Shown in pieces: positions 1-11,050 of a stretch of DNA of 64,000 nt. Below the pieces are notes generated by a model that saw only the letters and a list, made by a program, of their open reading frames with translations, did no database searches and had not been told where the DNA came from. A program made the translations under genes and the position numbers. Source of the DNA: Isochrysis galbana (lineage: Eukaryota > Haptophyta > Isochrysidales > Isochrysidaceae). How positions within the stretch are numbered: position 1 is the stretch's first letter; the number at the start of each line of letters is the position of its first letter. The stretch covers positions 1,107,975-1,171,974 of the forward strand of contig CM030943.1 of NCBI GenBank assembly GCA_018136815.1. Direction: 5' to 3'.

Positions 1-76
1 GTGGGGGTGGGGGACAGGAGCGAGTGAGTGTGGCCAACGTGCCAGCCCCACTTGGAGCCCACCAGACCGCCTCTCG

Positions 77-1637
77 ATGGTCGTGGGCAGCGGCGTCGCT
101 TGGGACTTTTGGCGCTCTCTTGGCAGCCCGCGCTACGTTTGCGCGCCGATGGTCGACCAGTCGGAGCTGGCGTTCCGCATGCTCACGCGCGGGATGGGCG
201 TGGGTCTCGCGTACACGCCTATGCTCCACGCCCGCCTTTTCACTGAGCACGAGGCCTACCGTTCACACACCTTTGACCCGGAGCTGGCGCGCCGAGACCG
301 GCCACTCTTTGCTCAACTCGCCGGCCACGACCCTGCGGTGCTCCTCGAGGCTGGGAGACTCGTCCAAGGCGAGGTCGACGCTGTTGACATCAACTTTGGG
401 TGCCCGCAGGTGAGCACCATCAGGATCCATTCCTACCTCAGTCCTGTCGGAGGATAGGCGTGGCAATTGATGTAGACGTGTTCGTGCAGATGGTGTGATA
501 TGCGCTCATCGCAGCCCTGTTGTCATCCGCAGGCCATCGCGAGGAAGGGTCGATATGGCGCCTTCCTTCTTGACGAGTCTGATCTCGCGGTCTCGCTTGT
601 CGGCGCTCTTGCTCAGGGACTCGATGTTCCTGTCACCGCCAAGGTATGACCCAATGCCCTGACAACCGTGAGCATGTGCACACCGGATTGCGCCCTCTTC
701 ACGCTTTCTCACCATGCTGCCTGCAGGTGAGACTGCTGCCATCGCTTGATGCCTCGATTCGACTTTATGAGCGGATGGTTGATGCAGGCGCTTCAGTTCT
801 ATGTGCGCGCATCACGTGCGCCTGAGTGTGCTTTTCGAAACGAGGCATTGTTGAATCTCTTAATATTCGTGAACGCTGTCAGGTGTACATGGCCGCACAA
901 AGGAGCAGAACAAGCATCGTTCGGGGGCTGCCGATTGGTCAGCTGTCGCAGCGGTCGTGGACGCCATCGACATCCCTGTCATCGCGAATGGTGGCATCAG
1001 CTCTCTAGATGATGCACATGCTTGCCTTGAGGCGACTGGGGCCGCCGCGGTGATGTCCTCTGAAATGCTCCTGGAGAACCCTGCACTATTTTGCGGCAAT
1101 ATTGACCCGAGCACTGGTGCCTACCTCGACCAGACGGAGCTTGCCCGTCGATATCTCGCTGTTTGTGTGGCCCACCCGCCTCCGACCCTGAGTCATGCAC
1201 GTTCGCACATCTTCAAAATGTTGCACGGTGGCCTCCGCCAACATCCAACGCAAAGGGAAAGGTTGCTCGAAGCCCGGTCCATTGAGCACCTGGCGGAAGT
1301 CATCGACGAACTAGAACGAGCCGGATGGACACAGCCAGGCTTCCATACGGACGATTTCGATCCAATGCAATCATGGTATTGGCGTCACCGCGTGTCCTCG
1401 AGCGCTGACGATGACGGCGTGGCAAGCAAGGATCTGAAGGCGGACACCAACGTACCGACTCGGGCCGAGTTGGAGGCCGTGGCGTTTGCCAAACGCGAGC
1501 GACGAGCAAAGGAGCGCAAGCGGCGAAATGCACAACGGCGGATGGGACGAGGGCGTCAGCGCGGCAACAAGCTCATCGCCGGAGAAGATGACGTCCATGA
1601 ATTTGGCGCTTCCACGACCTCGAAGGCCGTGGCATGA
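77..1637 (+). CDS. DUS1: tRNA-dihydrouridine synthase, Dus1 type
   Basis: The product should reduce uridine in the tRNA D-loop (positions 16/17 in the Dus1 family) using FMN and NADPH. Four exons join in phase: 77-409, 533-643, 727-802 and 883-1637; introns are 123, 83 and 80 nt with GT-AG ends. The N-terminus shows the flavin-barrel start CAPMVDQSELAFR, then YTPMLHARLF, the catalytic-cysteine motif NFGCPQ across exon 1/2, RYGAFL, VHGRTKEQ across exon 3/4, IANGGI and NPALF, all in the family order. A basic tail (RRAKERKRRNAQRR) follows the C-terminal helical domain. The ATG at 77 places the barrel start at the usual distance from the N-terminus; the frame is open upstream, so an earlier start outside the window is possible. 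A GTG reading from position 24 is another frame and is not the gene. Confidence 0.93.
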
Positions 1638-2230
1638 GGTAGGTTGCCAAACGTCTTGTCTCCGGGCATGCTCTTGTCATGGGTGAGGCCTGCATAGGCC
1701 CAGCGTGAGGACCGTGGCTTGATTCAGAAGGATCGGCGTTGTGAGGGCTCTCGAGCGCAGCTTCAGTTTTGGTTTAGAAACGTAGCGGACTAGCACCGTC
1801 CGGGCCCCATTTTTAGCGTATAGCGTACCGTATCCTCGGCCCCGTGGCGAACAAAGGGGAAAATGGGGGGGGGGGGGGTATCGGGCGCAGCTCACATATG
1901 GAGCGACAAGTGTCGATCTTCTAAGAATAGGCTGTGTGACTCCGATGGGGCGGCCAAACACTACTTTAACTTCTCAAGGTGTAAAAAGAAGAAGTCAGGA
2001 TTGAGGAAATACACCAAAGTAAAGCAGTGCACGCGGCCCCCCCGCCCCCCTCCCCCCCCCTCCCCCCGCCGATACCAAAGACAAAGGAATGAAGGGGGTA
2101 GTGTAAGGGAGTTAGTATACTGGGGTATAGGCGATGGCGTGAGTCAGTACCGTGAGTACGTGTCCTTTGTAGCTAGCGGTAGTAGCTTGAATCTTCAGTC
2201 TTCAGTCTTCAGATGCAGGTGTTTTTTGGG
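1638..2230. other. Intergenic region with one dispersed repeat
   Basis: No gene seen. It contains poly-G (1863-1879) and poly-C (2037-2070) tracts and one copy of a dispersed repeat at 2120-2206. It ends at the left terminus of a TIR element. Confidence 0.6.
2120..2206 (+). repeat. Dispersed repeat R8, copy a
   Basis: A block beginning TGGGGTATAGGCGATGGCGT recurs at 6211-6289 with the same order of sub-motifs (GAGTCAG, CCGTGAGT, TAGCTAGCG, GAATCTTCAG) and few differences. No coding potential is seen. Function unknown. Confidence 0.75.
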
Positions 2231-3394
2231 AAGTCGCGTTCCGTCAAAAGAGGGCCAGGTGTTTTTTTTGATATCCATATGTGCTTGTTTTCTGTTTGGG
2301 TAGCCACGTTAATATTATTATTACTAAGGTGATGAGTACAAAGCTAATCACGCTCCCCCACTCTCAACACACGCGGTAACCCCCAGCTACGCGGGCTGAG
2401 TTTTCATCTTCTTCGTCTTTTTCTCACATCCCTCTTCCTCGTGCTGACAGGCGACGATGATGTCGTTCGGCTGATCTTGGGTGGCGAGGTCCGTGACGCG
2501 TGCGAGGACGGCCTTCTTGTTCTCCATGTAGAGTTTGCCAGCTGCTCGGTGCACTTGCACCATGGGATCCGTTTCGGCGTACGCGACCGCCATGATGTAT
2601 TCCATGCAGAGGTACGCGACGGCGGCCTCGTCTCCAATGTACTTGGTCTTTGGGATCCTGTCGTACTCGTCGGAGTAGTCGCCGACGAGCATGAGGTTTG
2701 CCTTGCACCAACGGCCCATGTATGGCTCGATGAGTGCCCACATCGACGGGTGGCGTTCCTTGGCCAGATCCACGCGGAAGTCTCCACATCCACGGCCCAT
2801 GCCAGAGGCTGTGACGAGCAGCATCGCCAGGATGGCGCCGCTCATGCCCTCCTCCATGTGTTCGCAGAACTTGAGGGCTGGGGCGCGGATCTCCTCGTAG
2901 GTGCGGTGACCGAGTCGCTTGGCGAGGAAGACAAAGTACTGGCCCATGGCGAAGGAGCGAGGCTTGTGGAGGAGGGAAGAGGAGAGTGAGAGTGAAGCGG
3001 GGCACAGAAATTTCCCCGCGCGCTCTTACTTTGTTACTATTAGTTTTGCGCGCGTTTGTGTGAATGTGCGTGCGCGTGAATGTAGTAAGAATCTTATCCG
3101 GCGATATACGATTGGCGATGCGATCGGCGATGGCGCTCTGCCTCGCCCAAGCCGCGGTGGTTGCCTCATGGGCACCACCGCGATAGTTATGTAGTTATCG
3201 GCCTTAGAGGAGACACAGGGGAAAAAGGTTCCCCTCGGGGGAACATGAACACATGAACATGCACCGCGGGGGAAGCAGAGAAAAAAAGTTGTTATGCTAG
3301 TCTGCATTTAATTTTAAAATACTGCTCTATGTACAACTGTGGACATTCGATCGCTCAAATCGACTGATGTCCCACAATTGACGGAACGACACCT
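2231..3394 (-). mobile_element. TIR element family R1, copy 1 (unrecognised superfamily)
   Basis: The left end AAGTCGCGTTCCGTCAAAAG and the reverse complement of the right end AGGTGTCGTTCCGTCAATTG form imperfect terminal inverted repeats: 15 of 20 positions match, with an 11-bp perfect core CGTTCCGTCAA. Between them lies one open reading frame on the minus strand (2387-2947). The same two ends bracket a 512-bp copy at 40466-40977, which shows that they are the termini of one unit. No convincing target-site duplication is visible. The right 180 bp is also shared with 26640-26797. The transposition mechanism is unknown. Confidence 0.7.
2387..2947 (-). CDS. Unrecognised protein of TIR element R1
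   Basis: This frame gives 186 residues starting MGQYFVFLAKRLGHRTYEE. It is predicted mostly helical, with a basic lysine-rich tail (KKTKKMKTQ). I do not recognise the family. The C-terminal third is conserved in the short copy at 40582-40809 (shared words such as AYAE.DPMVQV, LATQDQP and C-terminal KMKTQ), so the reading frame has been under coding constraint or was recently copied. A separate acidic segment at 26479-26697, next to the same element end, may be the upstream part of the same protein (words EDIASDAQAD and DDKEDDDMF). The gene may therefore be spliced or truncated here. Function unknown; it is a candidate element-encoded protein rather than a host gene. Confidence 0.5.
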   Translation of the reverse strand: MGQYFVFLAKRLGHRTYEEIRAPALKFCEHMEEGMSGAILAMLLVTASGMGRGCGDFRVDLAKERHPSMWALIEPYMGRWCKANLMLVGDYSDEYDRIPKTKYIGDEAAVAYLCMEYIMAVAYAETDPMVQVHRAAGKLYMENKKAVLARVTDLATQDQPNDIIVACQHEEEGCEKKTKKMKTQPA

Positions 3395-3837
3395 GGGGGG
3401 CGGGAGGAGAGCTCGCGCCTCTAGCTCTAGCCCTAACCTTGCTCGGCTGCTGCCAGCCGAGCTCAGCGGCCCTCCTACCCCCCCCGGCGACACCTTCGTT
3501 TTTCATCGGCCTCCATCCCCCCCCCCCCCCCCCAGCCCCTAGTCTCCCCTCGCTCCAATCTCCCCTCGCTCCAAGGGTCCCCTCGCGGAACGGGGGGGAG
3601 GGGGGGGAGCCCGGCCCCAGCAGCAAAGCGGAGACTAGGATTAAAGCTGCACAGACAACAAAACTCTAACAGAAACGTCCAAATCAGCGCCGGTCCCCCT
3701 CTCTGCTCTCTGTCCTCGCCCGTCGGGTTGGGTGGCGATTGATTCGGAGTGAGGGAGAAGGGACAACACAGAGAGGGACAGGGGGGGAGGGGGGGGGAGA
3801 ACGAAGGGGGGAGGAGGCGAGGCCGCGACGCGCGGAG
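3395..3837. other. Upstream region with homopolymer and purine tracts
   Basis: No gene seen. It holds poly-C runs near 3476-3535, poly-G near 3590-3610, and a homopurine tract on the coding strand at about 3744-3825 directly before the start of the next gene. Confidence 0.5.
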
Positions 3838-5235
3838 ATGGCGCACGGCCACGTCTCGTCGGCGGTGCGCGCACCGGGGAGGGAGGGGTTGGGGTATTCA
3901 AACCATCTTCGGCAGAGCGCTTCGCTTCCCGCCCTCGCACGCTCGCCCCCACGCTACTCGCCGCAGAAGGCAATTTCCCTGAGCTCTCCGCCAGCCAGAC
4001 TCAGCATTTCAAAGGAGCAGCAGCACGGCTCACCCACGCGGCTGCCGCCGCCCAGATTAGCGGTGTTCCCATCGCAGCCGAACTGTTTCCAGTCCAAGCT
4101 ACTTCAGTCCGAGATGGATCTGCGCGAGTCACTGTCCTGCATACGAGAGCAGCCAATGAGCAGGTGCGCTCGATCGCGACCTTCGGAACGACGAGAGCAG
4201 CCGCATGAGCTCAAAGACATTATGCAGCTCACCCTGGCGGACTTCGGTCTGGCTTGTCTCGCGCAGGTCTCAGGCGGACGTGTGCGTTGGGGCACTTTGG
4301 ACCATGGCAGCTTGCTCGCATGACACCGTATTTGCCGGCCTCCTTCCACTTGTCGTCGAGCATCTACCTCGACTACTCATGCGAAATCCGAAAGGTGAAG
4401 AGTGGCGGGTAGCGGGTCATGGTACGGCGACAGACTTACATGGGGGAGAATCTGACCAAGAAAGACATTATTACTTCGAAAGAGCGTATCATCTCGAAAA
4501 TGAGCTAGAGGGAAGCCGTGAAGAAATTGAGGCGTTGCGTAAAGTCATTGGTGAGCGCGACGAATCCATCCGAGGCTTGCAAGCACACATTGAGAAGTTA
4601 GAGAAGAAAATCATCGAGCAGCACGAAAATTTGTTGCTGACACGTGCGCGAGCAAAGGCCGATGCATGTGCGGCTGCAGCGAAGCAGGCCCGTAGAACAG
4701 CTCGACTCCCACAGATGCAGGTGCGCCTTGGCCTTCCTGCCTTTGATGGGATAATGGATGTGTACCCGGCATTTATGGAGGCATTCCAATGCTCCAGCCG
4801 AGCAATTTGTTACAGTTACCACCACTGCCCCCGGGTTCATTCGCTCAGCAACACATCGACACCATGGCGGAGCAGATCTCCCAGATGGAGATGCGTCGTG
4901 AGGCAGATTCTCAAAGCCTACAATACGTGATGAGCTTATTGGAAGAGGAGAGGGCAACGCGTACAGTGTCCACTGCTTTCGCTCAGGAGTCGGAAGCAAA
5001 GGCTATCAAGGAGGCGGCGACCGTTAAGCAAGCCCTCATACAGTGTGAGAACGAACTTATCGCCGCACATGCAGCGTCGGTGCGTGAGCATAGTGAGCGT
5101 AATGGTAGGCGCCTCTCGTTGATTGTGTCCCGGCCAAGCTTGGGTCGTGAGCAGCAGCTCGAGATGGCACACAGATGGGCGGAAAGTTTACCGGAGATGA
5201 AGAGTGAGCGAAGCAGTGATCCATGTACAGTGTAA
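3838..5235 (+). CDS. Coiled-coil protein, unrecognised; exon structure partly unresolved
   Basis: An ATG at 3838 opens a frame rich in Ser, Pro and Arg that runs to about 4266. The downstream part is strongly coiled-coil: a Glu/Lys/Arg heptad region at about 4490-4720 (words such as EEIEALRKVIGERDESI and LEKKIIEQHENLLL), and a second from 4798 to the stop at 5235 (TMAEQISQMEMRREAD). The last intron is clear: 4721-4797 (77 nt, GT-AG), joining PQMQ to PSNLLQLPPLPPG in phase. Between 4266 and about 4490 the frame changes more than once. A 43-nt intron 4267-4309 and another at about 4394-4432 fit GT-AG but do not carry the frame cleanly into the coiled coil, so that part is uncertain. The protein could be a cytoskeletal or centrosomal/basal-body scaffold, but no family is recognised. 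Confidence 0.55.
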
Positions 5236-5569
5236 GCTGCTTCTGTGTCGGCCACTCAAAGCCATGGCTTCTTGGGTGTGAAGCAGCAGCGCTTGCGTGC
5301 GGGCTTGTGAGAAATGGACATGTGGGGTGTGGGTCTGAATGCGTGATGTTGATGCGTCGATGTGGATATGTAGACGTGCTCCCCACATGTGCGAAGTCAT
5401 GAAGGATTCAATGGGATTCAAGTCTTACTTGTGCTGGCGGCAGTGGGCGAAGCGCGATGTGTTTGACTGGACGTCCGTTCCGAAAGAGACTGACTGAAAC
5501 CTCAGGTTCTGTTGTTTCTCTCCGGCCCCTCTCTCTCGTGGGACCCACAACTAACTTTATAGTTGGTTG

Positions 5570-5885
5570 CCATTGTTGCGGGTAGGGGGGGTTGCCCGTT
5601 CCCCCTCGCACGTCCCCGTTCATTAGGTTCCCTTCGCGTGACTCCCTCCTCGCCGCCTCGCCCCGATCCCCCCTCTTTGCATTGCGTTCCTTTTCCCGCC
5701 ATCGGGCTTTCCCCCGCGTCCCCTTTCGTTCTTTGTTGTCACGCTCCGACGCCCTTTCCCCGCGTCGGCCCACTGGGCCCGCCCTCTCTCTCTCTCTCTC
5801 TCCTCCCCCGTTCTCTCCCCGAGCGTCTCCTTGAGTTTCCGGCCCCGTTTCATCCCTCTCTCTTCCCGCGTCTTTTCCCTTCCCG
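5570..5885 (+). repeat. Dispersed repeat R2, copy a
   Basis: A pyrimidine-rich block starting TTGTTGCGGGTAGGGGGG and ending with CTTGAGTTTCCGG followed by CCGCGTC-type words. It matches 9603-9865 in order and spacing. Non-coding as far as can be seen. Confidence 0.65.
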
Positions 5886-6210
5886 TTGACCCCACCCGGC
5901 GGCGGCGGGCTGATGCTGTCCCATGCTTCCGCCATAACCTGCATGGCAGATTTAGAATTGGCATATGGCGGAAAGAGAGGTGTGATGAATTTTTAAAGTT
6001 CTCGTCCATCTTTCTTATGATCCATTGCAATCGCTTGAGTACGAGTACTACGTCATCAGCCGCCATTCCATTTATAGACATGGTTGAGCACTGTGAGGTG
6101 GGTGCCTTTGCTCAAATACTATAAGAATTTTTTTGTGCCGGGAGCGGCGCATCGCGTATTTGTATTTGGAAACGAGGGGTACCAAATGAAGGCAGACGAC
6201 CTTGCTGGTT

Positions 6211-6289
6211 CTGGGGTATAGGCGATGGCGTGAGTCAGCACCGTGAGTGCGTGGTCCTTTATAGCTAGCGATAGTAGCCTGAATCTTCA
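6211..6289 (+). repeat. Dispersed repeat R8, copy b
   Basis: Second copy of the block at 2120-2206, same orientation, with only scattered differences. Confidence 0.75.
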
Positions 6290-6329
6290 GATGTTTGTTT
6301 ATGGTTTAAACAAACACAGACACTAACTA

Positions 6330-6670
6330 AGTTTATACTTAGTTCGCCCATGGGGGGGCACGAGCCCCCCTCTCTCTCCACTCCTCCCCTGCCATGGGGG
6401 AGGAACCACTCACTCTCCTGGCACGCCTGATGGCCTGCCAGGAGCACACAGCCCTGCTGACCCATTCCTCTCCCCACAGGCCCGCCTGACTCGCCCGCCC
6501 TGGCCCGTCGTGGCCTGCCCATCCCTCTGACCAGCCCCTCCTCCCCCTGGGCCCCCCTGATCAGGACCCCCCAGCCAGCTCCAGTCGACTGGCAGGGGCT
6601 CGAGAGCCAGCGAGGGAGAGGCAGGAGGGGCCAGGGCCATGCCCCAGCCTCACCTGCCCCCTGAGCTGCG
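6330..6670 (-). repeat. Dispersed repeat R4/R5 family, inverted copy
   Basis: The reverse complement contains AGCTCAGGGGGCAGGTGAGG and TGCCTCTCCCTCGCTGGC, as at 26800-27145 and 27869-28198. Its distal half (GGTGGTTCCTCCCCCA-type end, vendor words TGTGCTCCTGGCA) matches 31785-31990. The copies therefore share overlapping parts of one longer non-coding family. Confidence 0.6.
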
Positions 6671-6937
6671 CTCCCTGGCCCCTGCCGGCCTCCTGGGGAC
6701 CTGAAGTGGGGCCGCAGGCGCGCGCCATGGGCCATGGGCCCCCGCCGCAGGGAAGAGAGGAGGAAAAGGGAAGAGGGAGGGGAGGGGGGAGCGGCAGCTC
6801 TCCCCTCCGGCAGAAACGTGTCTTCTCGCCCCGTTTGGGTAAGAGAAGACGGGGGCGCCAGAGCCAGGAGGGAAGGGCCGCGGCTTGCCGCGGCCACTCG
6901 CTTCGGCGAGGAGAGATTAGCGCTCCTGGGCCCCTAT

Positions 6938-7198
6938 TCACGAGTGCCCCCCCCCCCCCCTGCGTTGCTTTTACCCGAAAAGGGTTTTCCCCCAGCGTGG
7001 ACTCGAGGAGAGGACGTGCTGGGGTGCGCGGGGTCGGTGCGTGCACTGGGGGGAGGACAAATATCGAGGGGAGGGGGCAGTGCCCCCTCCCCCCGGTAGC
7101 ACTCGGACACCTGGCTCGTCAGGCATGGCGGGATTCCGGGACGGAAAAGTTGTGTCCAATTAGCTAGTGGGGTTGGCTAGGATATAACATTAATTATT
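6938..7198 (+). repeat. Dispersed repeat R3, copy a (261 bp)
   Basis: This runs from TCACGAGTGCCCCC to ATATAACATTAATTATT and is nearly identical over its full length to 54839-55099, with roughly one difference per 15-20 bases. No terminal inverted repeats and no coding frame are evident. The sharp boundaries suggest a copied unit of defined length. Confidence 0.85.
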
Positions 7199-7409
7199 TT
7201 ATTTATTTAAACAAACACAGACAAGAAAACTCTAACAATAGGGACAGTGCCGGGTCGCCGGTCGCCGGGTCGCCGGGTCGCCGGGTCCTTGTGGCTGGTG
7301 GACTCGTCCGCACGGGCGTCGGCCAAAAAGAAAACGGCTGCTCCCCCCCCCCTCCCCCCCCCCCCCCCCCCGGTGTTATGGGGTGTGGCCCCCCTCTCTT
7401 CGCAGCGCG

Positions 7410-9309
7410 ATGCGGCGCGCGGCGCGCGTGGTGGGCGCGCCCCGCGGCGGGGCCCGCCTGCTGAGCTCTGGGCGTGGGCGCGGGAGAGGTTTCGACAAGA
7501 ACGCGATCCTCGGGCCTGAAGTCCCCGAGGCGAAGAGGGAGCGCCCTTCCCGCGGCACAGGCCGAGGCCTCCCGCGCTCGCCGAGGGCGGAGGGCGCACG
7601 TCGGGGTCTGCCAGAGAGGCGCACGGGAGGCCGCGGCGCGCTCGCATCGGGCGGCGACCGTTCGTCCCTGGCTCGCTCGCCAGCGGGACGCTTTTCCGAT
7701 GCCGACGAGTCGAACACCCCAATCACGCCTCGGGGACGTGGAGCTGGGGCGGTCGGAATGTCAGCCATTGGCATGCAGCTCAGCCGGCGTCGTCTCCCTA
7801 TGGAGTTCTCAGGCCAGCCAGACGCTGAAGGGCGCAACAAGTCTGCTGGGCGTGGAAGCGCGCTGCAGGGGACGTTTGAGCGCCTCAGTCTGACCGTCGG
7901 CGACGATCCAGCGGACATTGCAGACCTCACAGCACCGGTTGTGCCGGATGAGATGAGCGACACGGATGCCCCTATGCTGCCGCGCCGCCGCTCAGGCAAA
8001 GCGCAGATGTCTGGCCAGCGCGGTTCTGGTGCGGTTGGCCGGGGCCGTGGCGGCGGGGCTCGTACCCGGAGCCGGCGTGATATGCGCGGTGCGGATGGCG
8101 ACGCTGCAAGCGAATGGGAGGGCTCACGACGTGGCCGCAAGACTCGAGATGGTGACGGCTTTGAGCTTGCCGCTTTTAGCGAAGACGAGGATGACGGTCG
8201 TTTCGAGGACAGCGAGAGTGCGGTTGACGACGAGGAGATGCTCGCACTCCATTCTTCATCGGACTGGGTGCGCTGGATGCTCACCTCCCTTGTGCTTCTT
8301 TCTTCCATTCAATCTTGTATGCGCCTTGCTGTCCCACTTCACCTTGACAATGGATCCCGTATACACGTTTGCGCACTCTTGGAGTCATCATAGTGCCACT
8401 ATTCCTCTCTCATCCTGCCCATCGAGCCGCGCGTCAGGTGACAAAGCTGTCCGATCAAGAGATGCGCGAGCTGCATGCGCGGGTTATGGACGCATCAATA
8501 TTGCTGAAGATGAAGCCGCCCAAGCTCAGAGGCCTTGCCAAGGAGTTGCATGCTGCGGATCCTCAGGCAAGCAAGCCAAGGCTACTGGGTAAGTAAACAG
8601 CCCAAATCGATGATTGGCGCTGCCGGATTAGTTCAGAGGTTGATGACTCCGTGCTCATCGAAAACACGCCGGAAACCGCGGCTATGGGGGAGCAGGGCCT
8701 CAAGGCTCACAACGTTTCTCATGTCACACTGTCCGCCCTTGCTCCCCAAGGTGATAACGGTTTCCTTGGTTTCTATCCTCACGACTTCGAGCCTGATGGC
8801 GCGCATGCCCCACCGGGCCAATGGCGTCCTTCCAAGATCGACTCGCGTCTCTCCCACCTCGAAACACAGCCGGGCTTCTTCTACCCGGAGCGCGAACCCC
8901 TTTCTCGCCCGGCCGATTGGTTTGAGGCGCTTGGATGGAGTGACGAGTCGCACCCTCGACACAACCATACTCGCAACGAACGCTTCGTCAGGGTGCGCGA
9001 AGGCCTAGAAGTGACATGAGCGTCAGCTAGAAAGCAAAAGAGCACGTCGGAGCTGGTGGCGAGGATGCTCTCCCCATATCGAATCTTTCCTGCACGCCAT
9101 GCTTGCTGTCCCACCCGTCACCTTTTATTCCCCTCCCCTGTGACTCAATATATCAGTTCTTGAATGAGATGAGCCTGCCCAAGTACAACCAGCAACGCAA
9201 GCGCGAGATGCTTCGCGAGTTGAAGAAGGTTTTTGCGACGGACGAGTACTTGCTCAATGGGGGTGCCGTTCAATTTGCAAATTCTGGCGGCGTTAGCGCC
9301 AAAAAATGA
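7410..9309 (+). CDS. Unrecognised protein with probable mitochondrial presequence
   Basis: Four exons join in phase: 7410-8267, 8438-8588, 8637-8992 and 9157-9309 (introns 170, 48 and 164 nt, all GT-AG); the predicted protein has about 505 residues. The N-terminus (MRRAARVVGAPRGGARLLSS) is Arg/Ala/Ser-rich without acidic residues, as in mitochondrial targeting peptides. Residues 20-290 are low-complexity (Arg/Gly, then acidic near 260-285). The conserved-looking part is the C-terminal half: a helical stretch (KLSDQEMRELHARVMDASIL), an aromatic segment (FLGFYPHDFEPDG) and a final helix (KYNQQRKREMLRELKKVF). A mitochondrial ribosomal or assembly protein is a reasonable guess from this organisation, but no family is recognised. 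I chose the ATG at 7410 because the upstream in-frame reading starts only with GTG. Confidence 0.7.
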
Positions 9310-10550
9310 TCCCCGAGGCGCTTCACGTCTACAATGTCCGCCCTCCCCACGTCTTTTATTACGAGCATCGGAGCCTTGTGCGTTTCCAAAATGATGTGGA
9401 CGAGAGGCCAAAAGTTCTGTGCCCCGTGGCTATGTGCTGTGGAGCGGATTAGCACCGCTTGTGTGCGTGTGCTAAGAAGTAGAGCAGACATCTAATTGAT
9501 TCCACTCGTTGTGTGAAGTGAGAACCACTAGGTTAAATTAAAAAACCTCAGCTAATATTCTCACCGCACACGCGGCCGTGGACCCACTACCACTACTGTA
9601 GACTTGTTGCGGGTAAGGGGGGGGCCTGTACACTTCCTCCTCGTATGTTCCCTTTTTAGGTTTTCCCGCGCGACTCCCTCTCCGTCGCCGCGCCCCGGTT
9701 CCTCTCTCCCCCGCATCGCCCCGAGGAAGTCCATCTGTCTCCCCGGCTCCCCCCCCGCGGAAGCCCTCTCCCCCCCTTCCCTTTCCCGTCTTTCCCCGAG
9801 TGCTTCCTTGAGTTTCCGGACCCCTTTTGTCTATATCTTTCCCGCGCGCTCTCTCTTTCCCCCGCGCGTGACGTTTTCCTCCGGTGTCCTGAGTACGCTC
9901 TGCGCCATCGCTCGAGCGCCCCTTGTGCCCCCTCCGCTTGCTCCCCGTCTCCGCCCCCGTGCTGCAGTGCCCCGTGATGGCCGAGAGTGCGCCCATGTCT
10001 TCTGTCTCGTCCCCGCACGCTTCCCCGGCTCCCCATGACTCACCCTCCATGCTCCAAGTGGGCCATACATCTCATGTTACATCCCATCTCCCTCTCACAC
10101 CTAGCCACACCACAGCCACAGCCTCACTCCATCCTCCACATGGTAGCGGAGGCGTGCTTTCCACGCCTTCCCATCCTCTCCCAGCTCCTCACGTTCCCAC
10201 CACCACCGCCACTCCACCCTCATCCGCCTCCTTCAGTCCTGACCAACCATCCCACATGGTCCACCCACCGTCCACCCACAGACCCAGACACAACCACATT
10301 GGCCACAGCACACCAATGCCACCAACGCCACGCCTGCACAACCGATGTTCTACTCCCCCCTCCCGCCTCTCGCCACGCCCAAGCCCTCGTCCCACAATCC
10401 GTCCGACGCCCTCTCCGCCGTCTCCGCTGCTCTCCAAACCTCCCACCCCCCCCTCCCTTCCCCAACCCCCCAGCATGCCTTCGCACCAATCTGCCCCAAC
10501 CAAACCCCACCCCCCACCCCCCCCGCACTCCTCGCCCGGCCACCCTCCTC
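9310..10550. other. Intergenic region with repeat R2b and low-complexity Pro/Ser-coding DNA
   Basis: No host gene is supported. R2b lies at 9603-9865. From about 9920 to 10550 the plus strand is C-rich (CCCTCC, CCACCC words) and reads as Pro/Ser/Thr/His-rich peptide in two frames at once, which is a composition effect rather than evidence of a gene. Confidence 0.5.
9603..9865 (+). repeat. Dispersed repeat R2, copy b
   Basis: Second copy of the block at 5570-5885. The sequence just before it (CACCGCACACGCGGCCGTGG at about 9561) recurs at about 26181, so the repeat may be longer than the aligned part. Confidence 0.65.
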
Positions 10551-11014
10551 TCATCGATTCCAACCTCTACAGACTCCCGCCGGGCGCCATCCCCTCCCCA
10601 TCACCCTATCACCTGGAGCGAATTGGATGGGGGAAGAGTGAGTGTGTAGCGTGTCAGCGAGTGCGTCGGCTTGAGATTCTAAGGTTGCATGCCATAAGCT
10701 GAGGCCCACGCCGCCTTTGAACGACAATGCATTTTCCAAGCGTACGAGCGAATTTCCTGAGGTAACTCGGGAGGTGGACCAGTATCAGGTGGATCAGAAA
10801 GCTGGGCAGGCAGGCGAAGCTCACGGCCATAGAGCAAGGCAGCAGGCGACATGCGGGTGATGCGATTGGCGGAAGCGCGCATGCTCATTAAAAAGAACGG
10901 GAGGTGATCGACCCAATGACCACCGCCTTCATCGGTAGCGCGAGCCATGTTGATCAATGTCTGCAAAGGGGGAAACTTCCCTTCTCTTCGAGAGAAAGAG
11001 AGAGGGCGCTCCAC
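10551..11014 (-). mobile_element. Ty3/gypsy LTR-retrotransposon fossil (integrase region)
   Basis: The minus strand encodes the end of a gypsy-type integrase core and the start of its C-terminal domain. Recognisable words are LINMARATDEGGGHWVDHLP, ITRMSPAALLYGRELRLP and, further on, FAPGDRV. No long terminal repeats, reverse transcriptase or gag are found nearby. It is a short, broken remnant and old enough to have lost both ends. Confidence 0.75.
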
Positions 11015-11050
11015 AACCCGAGATCCTATGCGTCCAAGCGAAGCTTTTGA

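Larger units (their letters stand above)
5236..7409. other. Repeat-rich intergenic region
   Basis: No host gene is supported. It contains repeat R2a (5570-5885), R8b (6211-6289), an inverted copy of the R4/R5 family (about 6330-6670) and R3a (6938-7198). A minus-strand reading at about 5930-6081 starts MSINGMAADDVVLVLKRLQW and looks protein-like for 50 residues, but it runs into low-complexity repeat and I do not recognise it. Poly-C at 7347-7372 lies just before the next gene. Confidence 0.5.

Noticed and set aside
9923-10702. A 259-codon Pro/Ser/Thr/His-rich frame
   Set aside because: Two frames are open in parallel across C-rich low-complexity DNA, and its end lies opposite the gypsy fossil; no domain or splice signal supports it.
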